DNA of 64,000 bases from JALYXV01 sp963791545 (lineage in GTDB: Bacteria; Actinomycetota; Acidimicrobiia; Acidimicrobiales; Palsa-688), in contig CAWBSR010000018.1 of the NCBI GenBank assembly GCA_963791545.1, positions 248,001 through 312,000 on the forward strand, read 5' to 3'. The first letter of the stretch is position 1; each line of letters begins with the position of its first letter. This document shows positions 57,369 to 64,000 of this stretch, one piece after another. Under the pieces are notes generated by a model. The model was not told where the DNA came from. It did not search any database and saw only the letters and a program-made list of their open reading frames with translations. The position numbers were made by a program, and so were the translations under genes.

Positions 57369-59180
57369 ATGGCCCGCTATAAGCCGGCGCACTCAGCCCG
57401 CCGCCCCGGCCGGGGCGCGGACCCACGTCAAGATCTGGGCGCCCCCGTCCCGGCGGCCACCCGTCCCGCCGGCCGTCGGAAGGGGTCCGGCCCGCCGCCC
57501 CGCGCTTGCCGGCCGGCCGCCCGGGCGGCCCTGCGGGGGCGCAAGCAGCGCCTCATGATCCGAGCCCTGCTGCTCGTCGTGCTGGCGGGATTCGGAGTCT
57601 CCGCCGGTGGCGCCATCGGGAGCCGCAACCGCGCTTCCAGCGCCCCTCCGGGAACCGGCGCCGAATCCGAACCGATCGTCACCACCCCCGCCACCGTCGT
57701 CAGCGGGGGTCGGGTCGGGGAGGCAGCCCAGATCTCGGCGCGCATCGCAGGCGAGAACACCCGGCCCGGTTCCAGTGGTTGGAAGATCACCGATGCCGCC
57801 GACAACCATGAGATCGAGGGCTACGCCAATCACACCAGCATCACGCCAGGCCAGCCGGTCACCCTGTTCGTCTCCACCGCGGCGCCGGAATTCCACGTCG
57901 AGATCTACCGCATGGGGTACTACCAGGGCCTCGGAGGCCGGTTGGTGGCGGCCTCCGGCGCCACACCGGGCGGGGTCCAGGCGGCTCTCCATTTCACGCC
58001 TGGGATCAACATGGTGGAGACTTCGTGGGCCCCGTCGCTGGTGCTGGCGACCGACGCCTGGCCCGAGGGCGACTATCTGCTGAAACTGGTGGCCGACACC
58101 GGCAAGCAGCAGTACGTGCCCCTCACGGTACGCAACGATGCCAGCACCGCGCCGTTCGTCTTGATCAACGCCATCACGACCTGGCAGGCCTACAACCTCT
58201 GGGGCGGCTACAACCTCTACGGTGGAGGCGCGGGTGACTACCGCCACCGCTCCCGGACGGTCTCCTTCGACCGGCCCTACGGCCTGGGCCAGGGCGCCGG
58301 TGACTTCCTCGGTCTGGAGTACCCGCTCGTGTCGCTCATCGAGTCGCTGGGCTTGGACGTCACTTACCTGACCGATGTCGACCTCCAGCAGCATCCCAAC
58401 CCCCTGCTTCACCACAAGGCGGTGATCAGCCCCGGTCATGATGAGTACTACTCCCTCGGGATGCGCCAGGCCCTGGAGCAAGCGCGCGACCGCGGCGTGA
58501 ACTTGGCTTTTCTGGGCGCCAACGCCGTCTTCCGCCATATCCGCCTCGACAGTTCGCCACTCGGGGCCGGTCGCCACGAGATCGATTACAAGTCGGCCCT
58601 CGAAGACCCGCTGAACGGCAAGGACAACGCCGACGTCACCGTCAGCTGGCGGGAGGCGCCCAACAACCAACCCGAAAGCCAGCTCATCGGCAACTTCTAC
58701 CGGTGCAATCCGGTGCGCGCCGACATGGTCGTCGTCGACCCCGACAACTGGCTCTTTGACGGCACCGGGGCGACCGTGGGCCAGAAGTTGCCCAACGTGG
58801 TGGGCTCGGAGTACGACGGCTACGACCGGAGCGTGCCGGGGCCGCCCAACGTCGAGATCGTGACCCATTCGCCCCTTCGCTGCGGAGGCAAGGCCGACTT
58901 CGCCGATGCGACCTACTACAGCGCCCCGAGCGGCGCCGGGGTGTTCGCAGCCGGAACCATCGACTGGGTAGGCAACATGGATACCCACTGCAAAGCTCCC
59001 AACTGCGCCGGCCGGGTGCTGGGACGGGTCACCGAGAATCTCTTGGCGGCGTTCGGCGCCGGCCCGGCGGGCTTGGTGCACCCGTCGAATCCGACGCAAT
59101 CGACGGTCCACCCGGGGCCGCCCAGCCCAACGACGGTGGCGCCCACCACCGTTTCCGGGGGAAACAACCAGAGTTCGTAG
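57369..59180 (+). CDS. Secreted N,N-dimethylformamidase beta-subunit-like protein
   Basis: A 603-residue protein. Residues 1-60 are Arg/Pro-rich, followed by a hydrophobic segment (about 63-83, ALLLVVLAGFGVSAGGAIG), so it is anchored or exported; ATG at about 57555 (MIRALLL) is an alternative start. The main part matches the large domain of N,N-dimethylformamidase-type proteins: EGYANHTSITPGQPVTLFVS, FHVEIYRMGYYQGLGGRLV, PGHDEYYSLGMRQALEQARDRGVNLAFLGANAVFRHIR, and DRSVPGPPNVEIVTHSP with YSAPSGAGVFAAGTIDW. The tail is Thr/Pro/Ser-rich. Substrate unknown; such secreted homologues are common in actinobacteria. Confidence 0.85.
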   Translation: MARYKPAHSARRPGRGADPRQDLGAPVPAATRPAGRRKGSGPPPRACRPAARAALRGRKQRLMIRALLLVVLAGFGVSAGGAIGSRNRASSAPPGTGAESEPIVTTPATVVSGGRVGEAAQISARIAGENTRPGSSGWKITDAADNHEIEGYANHTSITPGQPVTLFVSTAAPEFHVEIYRMGYYQGLGGRLVAASGATPGGVQAALHFTPGINMVETSWAPSLVLATDAWPEGDYLLKLVADTGKQQYVPLTVRNDASTAPFVLINAITTWQAYNLWGGYNLYGGGAGDYRHRSRTVSFDRPYGLGQGAGDFLGLEYPLVSLIESLGLDVTYLTDVDLQQHPNPLLHHKAVISPGHDEYYSLGMRQALEQARDRGVNLAFLGANAVFRHIRLDSSPLGAGRHEIDYKSALEDPLNGKDNADVTVSWREAPNNQPESQLIGNFYRCNPVRADMVVVDPDNWLFDGTGATVGQKLPNVVGSEYDGYDRSVPGPPNVEIVTHSPLRCGGKADFADATYYSAPSGAGVFAAGTIDWVGNMDTHCKAPNCAGRVLGRVTENLLAAFGAGPAGLVHPSNPTQSTVHPGPPSPTTVAPTTVSGGNNQSS

Positions 59181-59272
59181 TTCACGGTGCGTTCATGGCG
59201 GGCGGCGCCGGGGAACAAGAATGACCTAGGAAACGCTGTACCGTGTGGGCTGTTGTGCCGAAAGGAGTAATT

Positions 59273-59518
59273 GTGGTTGGGACGTCAGTCGAAACAGCGT
59301 TCGAGGGTTGGATCGCCGAGTTGCGGGATGGTTTGTCACTGTCCTCGTCGGCGGTGCAAGACCGGCTGCTCGACATCTGGGGCTTGCTCGATGAGGGCGA
59401 TTTGCGCCGCGAGATCGAGCGTTGGCTGACTGAGACACTCGACCGGAACCTCTACACCAGCGACGACCTCATCGCCCGGCTGCAGGACCTGGGCGGCCTG
59501 GAGTCCGTCCACTCCTAG
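59273..59518 (+). CDS. Small acidic helical protein
   Basis: An 81-residue protein; GTG 59273 has a perfect AAAGGAG site, five bases away. The product is almost all helix (VETAFEGWIAELRDGLSLSSSAVQDRLLDIWGLLDEGDLRREIERWLTETL) and acidic. It ends TSDDLIARLQDLGGLESVHS. I know no family. It is convergent with the DUF1501 gene, 10 bp apart. Confidence 0.65.
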   Translation: MVGTSVETAFEGWIAELRDGLSLSSSAVQDRLLDIWGLLDEGDLRREIERWLTETLDRNLYTSDDLIARLQDLGGLESVHS

Positions 59519-59528
59519 CCCGCCCCCC

Positions 59529-60983
59529 TTACAGCAGGTCGAGGGTTGGGAAGGGCCCGGTCAGGGCCACCTTGGGATCGACACCGACCACCCCGGCAAG
59601 CATGGTTGCCCACACCTGGCGAAAGTCGGTCGTGAACTTCAAGTTGCCGTTGTCGAGGTCGTTGAGCGAAGGCTCGGCCCCGTAGAACCGGCCCCCCTTG
59701 ACGGCGTCGCCGACCACGAACAGGGGGGCCGCGGTGCCATGGTCGGTACCGCCGCTCAGGTTCTCAGCCACCCGGCGCCCGAACTCGGAGTATGTCATGA
59801 GCACCACTTGGCGAGCCAACGGGTGGGTGCCGATCGCGGACATGAATCCGGCGATGGCGGCGTCCAACTCCCCGAGCAGCCGGGCGTGGGTGTCCTTCTC
59901 CTGGGCGTGGTTGTCGAAGCCGCCCATGCTGACCTGGTAGACGCGCGTCGGGCTGCCCGCCGTGATCAGCTGGGCCACGATGTCCAACTGCTCGGCCAGT
60001 GCGGTCGCAGCCGCGGCACCTCCTTTTCTACCCGCCCGGGCGCCGCCCGCGTGGCCGGGTGAGGCGGTGGTGGGCGGTGTCACACCGGCCCGGGCCCCCA
60101 AGAGGTCCGAGAGGGTGTGCTGGACCTGGAGCAGGTCGGCGCCGGACTGCGCCACCAGGCCCGCCAGGCCGGGCCGGTCCCGCCCCGCGGCGTCGAAGGA
60201 GGCCAGGATCGGCGCCAGCACCTTGCCACCGGGAAGGTTGATAGTGGCGCCGGCGATGGCGGTGCCCGAGCTCTTTTCGCCGGTGAGCAGCCGGGGCAGG
60301 GTGCTGCCGATGCTGATGGCTCGCATGGGATCGCTGCCCGTGGCATCCAGCCAGCGGCCCAGCACGCCCGTCGCCACCGCCGACTCGGGGGATCCGGTCT
60401 GCCAGATGTCCATACCCCGGAAATGGCTGAGCACCGGGTTGGGGTACCCGACGCCGCGCACCACGGCCAGCTTCTTGGCGTCCCACAGTTTCTTCATGCC
60501 CTTGAGGTTGGGGTGGAAGGCCAGGCCGTCCCCGACCGGGAGCACCTGGTTGGGCTGATAGCCGAGGTTGGGCCGCCCGTGCAGGTAGTTGCTGTCCTGG
60601 TAGGGGATGACGGTGTTGAGGCCGTCGTTGCCTCCGTACAGGGTGACCATCACCAAGATGCCCTTCCCGATGGTCAGGGTTTGGCCCGAAGGCGAGGAGG
60701 GCTTCAGCAGCCGGTCCCATGAGTCATGGCCGAGGGCCAAAGCGGCGGCGCCGGCCACTCCGACGCCCGCCGCGCCGGCCATGAACCAGCGCCGGCTGAC
60801 GGTGCCCCGATCGCAGCCGCGGGGGCCGCCTGGGGCGGCCGCCGGGGCGCCGGTTCCCCCGGTCATCTGGTGCCGGTCGTGGCCGGGAATGGCATACAGC
60901 TGTGTCGCCTGGGTGGCGGCAGTCGCGGCCGACCGGGCGGGCCATGGGGGTGGGGGAGCGGCGTTGGGGTTATCGGCGGGCAT
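59529..60983 (-). CDS. DUF1501 protein with Tat-type signal
   Basis: A 484-residue protein. The twin-arginine signal is at about residues 60-85: SRRWFMAGAAGVGVAGAAALALG. The DUF1501 core follows: ILVMVTLYGGNDGLNTVIPY, YLHGRPNLGYQ, SHFRGMDIWQTG, YQVSMGGFDNHAQEKDTHARLLGELDAAI and VVLMTYSEFGRRVAENLSGGTDHGTAAPLFVVGDAVKGGRFYG, where His, Asp and Glu residues form a metal-dependent hydrolase-like site of the alkaline-phosphatase fold. It is a usual partner of DUF1800 and is exported folded. The gene is 13 bp after the DUF1800 gene. Confidence 0.88.
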   Translation of the reverse strand: MPADNPNAAPPPPWPARSAATAATQATQLYAIPGHDRHQMTGGTGAPAAAPGGPRGCDRGTVSRRWFMAGAAGVGVAGAAALALGHDSWDRLLKPSSPSGQTLTIGKGILVMVTLYGGNDGLNTVIPYQDSNYLHGRPNLGYQPNQVLPVGDGLAFHPNLKGMKKLWDAKKLAVVRGVGYPNPVLSHFRGMDIWQTGSPESAVATGVLGRWLDATGSDPMRAISIGSTLPRLLTGEKSSGTAIAGATINLPGGKVLAPILASFDAAGRDRPGLAGLVAQSGADLLQVQHTLSDLLGARAGVTPPTTASPGHAGGARAGRKGGAAAATALAEQLDIVAQLITAGSPTRVYQVSMGGFDNHAQEKDTHARLLGELDAAIAGFMSAIGTHPLARQVVLMTYSEFGRRVAENLSGGTDHGTAAPLFVVGDAVKGGRFYGAEPSLNDLDNGNLKFTTDFRQVWATMLAGVVGVDPKVALTGPFPTLDLL

Positions 60984-60996
60984 GGTCGCTCCTCGG

Positions 60997-62371
60997 TCAG
61001 TTGAGGACGTACTCGGGAGCGGACAGGGCCAGGCCCACCAGGGCGGCCGGCTCCGACGCCACGTGGTTGAGGGAGGCGGCGGTGGTCTGGCCCCAGCCGT
61101 CGACGGATAACCGGCTGGCGACGGCCTGAGGCCGCTGGCTCACTGCCAGCCCGGTCAGCCAGGCCAGGTCGAGACGCTGGCCGAGGCCCAGCCCCGCCTG
61201 AAGCCGGGCCAGGGAGGTGGCGGTGTTCAGCCAATAGCCGTTCTGGGGCCAGCCCCCGACGTTGGGAGGGTTGAAGGGCTCCTGGGCCAGCAAGGTCAGG
61301 AGAGCACCGATGGCCGGGCGCCCGGTGGCGGCAGGGGCGCCAACCGGGCCCGACTGGAGCTCGAGGTCGGCGTTCAACCGGAACGCCCGGGCGGCCCCCA
61401 CGATCCATTCGATGGGTGTCTTGATCAGTCCCTGTCTGGCGGCCGGGCTGATGAAGGTGGGGTGCAGGAGGATTGCCCGGAGTAACGCCGTGACATCGAG
61501 GTCCTTGGCATAGGAGGCCGCCAAGGGGGCCACGATCGCGTCGCCGGGGGCCACCGGGAAGGCCAGGTGGCTCCACAACTTGGCCACCACGAACTGCGCC
61601 GAGGCGGGCTGATGGGTGACCACTCGGACCACGTCGGTCCCGTCCAGGTTCCCGGACTGGCCGAGGAAGTTCTTCACGCCGCTGTCATGGCGCCGGGCCC
61701 GGAGGACGAACTGGTAGGAGCCGGGAACCAGGCTCCAGCCGGTAAAGGCCCGAGCCCCCTCTTGAACGTCGGCCTCGCTGTAGTTGCCGATCCCGAGGGT
61801 GAACAGCTCCATCAACTCCCGAGCAAAGTTCTCGTTGGCGTGGCCGGCCACGTTGGTCTCGGTATCGAGCCACAGCATCATGGCGGGGTCCTTGGCCAAC
61901 GCCTGAGTCAGCGTTTCGAAGCTGCCTCCGCCCAGGGTCCGGAACACCTGGTTCTGGCGGTACATCAGCTCGGCCACCCGGACCTTCTGGAAGGCGGTGG
62001 CGAAATGCCCGTGCCAGATCAAGGTGAGCTTCTCCCGTAGCGGAGTCGAGGTCACGATCATGCGGTTGAGCCACCACCGCTGCAAGGCCAGGTGCTGCTG
62101 GTTCTCCACGGCCCGGCGCTGCCGCTGGGCGGCCTGGCGGGCCACCGGGTCAGTCGTGGCCACGGACGGCGGGGAGGGTCAGATCGGGGAGCGGGACCGC
62201 GTCGCCGGTTGGGTCAGGACCGCCCAGACCGGCCAGCAGCTCCTCCACAGTGGCCCGGTAGCCTGCCTTCACCGCCGCGTCGAGCTCATCGGGGCGGGCG
62301 CCGAAGCCGGCCCTGCGAAACAGATGGGCCAGGTCGCTCCGGCTGGGGTCGTTGGCGCTGGCCACGAGCAT
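60997..62371 (-). pseudogene. DUF1800 gene with a frame change near its 5' end
   Basis: The N-terminus from ATG 62371 (SDLAHLFRRAGFGARPDELDAAVKAGYRATVEELLAGLGG) is the standard DUF1800 start, but this frame stops at 62150. The remaining protein (DPVARQAAQRQRRAVENQ, LQRWWLNRMIVTSTPLREKLTLIWHGHFATA, NENFARELMELFTLGIG) is open from about 62163 one frame away to 60997. One base too many near 62150-62190 would explain both. DUF1800 proteins are about 450 residues and the two parts add up to that. DUF1800 and DUF1501 are neighbours in many bacteria and are thought to form a secreted unit. Confidence 0.75.
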
Positions 62372-62496
62372 CAGTTAGCCAGACAGTTGTGAGGAAGTTG
62401 TAATGGGTCGTCCACGTTTGCGTGACGACCGGCGGAAACGCCGCCTGATGGTTCAACCGTACCGGGGGTCCGGGAGCGCCTCCTTTAGGCCCCGGG

Positions 62497-64000
<1,504 letters not shown>

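Noticed and set aside
62140..62180. Programmed +1 frameshift in the DUF1800 gene
   Set aside because: No CTT-TGA-like or other known slippery site with an upstream ribosome-site element is seen at the junction.

Overview
This is a high-GC bacterial window with dense coding on both strands, GTG/TTG starts, Shine-Dalgarno sites of the GGAGG type and many ATGA-type overlaps. The gene content is actinobacterial: a ChoD-type cholesterol oxidase very close to the mycobacterial protein, an F420-type luciferase-like oxidoreductase, a full-length Lhr helicase, DUF5995, DUF427, PadR/ABC and LigD polymerase genes. An Acidimicrobiia-like actinobacterium is my best guess, but this is inference and no rRNA or other marker gene is present. 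I saw no tRNA, rRNA, IS element, prophage or CRISPR array.

Layout. 0-3.6 kb: SRPBCC tail, DUF5995, DUF4395, an XdhC/CoxF-type pair and an NTF2-like protein. 3.6-8 kb: Rieske oxygenase divergent from a GH13-type amylase, a phosphoribulokinase-like kinase and a RibD-C/DHFR-like reductase. 8-12.4 kb: a TPR-CHAT caspase-like protease divergent from a subtilase without a signal peptide that carries six GSIPEP repeats. 12.4-20 kb: LLM oxidoreductase, secreted DUF732-like protein, lipoyl-like domain, LigD polymerase domain, PEP carboxylase and an OmpR-type regulator. 20-28.4 kb: a seven-gene minus-strand cluster (GMC oxidase, GMC-associated domain, metallophosphoesterase, 3-beta-HSD-like epimerase, SRPBCC, FAD oxidase, alpha/beta hydrolase). 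28.4-30.6 kb: a frameshifted acyl-CoA dehydrogenase, a 36-aa ORF, an ECF sigma factor with its own zinc-finger tail and a small membrane protein. 30.7-39 kb: peptidoglycan-binding, DinB, PsiE, hemerythrin, 2OG-oxygenase, DUF1345, VOC and S9 peptidase genes. 39-43 kb: a padR-ABC operon. 43-51.7 kb: GNAT, hemerythrin, truncated DUF427, matrixin, Lhr and ispF-ispD. 51.8-64 kb: choD, a repeat-rich membrane protein, Rieske-chagasin-like fusion, MgtC, enoyl-CoA hydratase, a dimethylformamidase-like secreted protein, a DUF1800/DUF1501 pair and the C-terminal part of a UvrA paralogue cut by the window end.

Themes. Two separate sterol-oxidase-type GMC enzymes, one inside an operon with a 3-beta-HSD-like enzyme, a hydrolase, an SRPBCC protein and an FAD oxidase, point to oxidation of a sterol- or isoprenoid-like lipid. 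The CHAT/subtilase pair is the best candidate for a poorly described system: a TPR-regulated caspase-like protease with a probably cytosolic subtilase. Three genes (metallophosphoesterase, acyl-CoA dehydrogenase, DUF1800) look broken by single-base frame changes, so either the assembly has indel errors or these genes are decaying.
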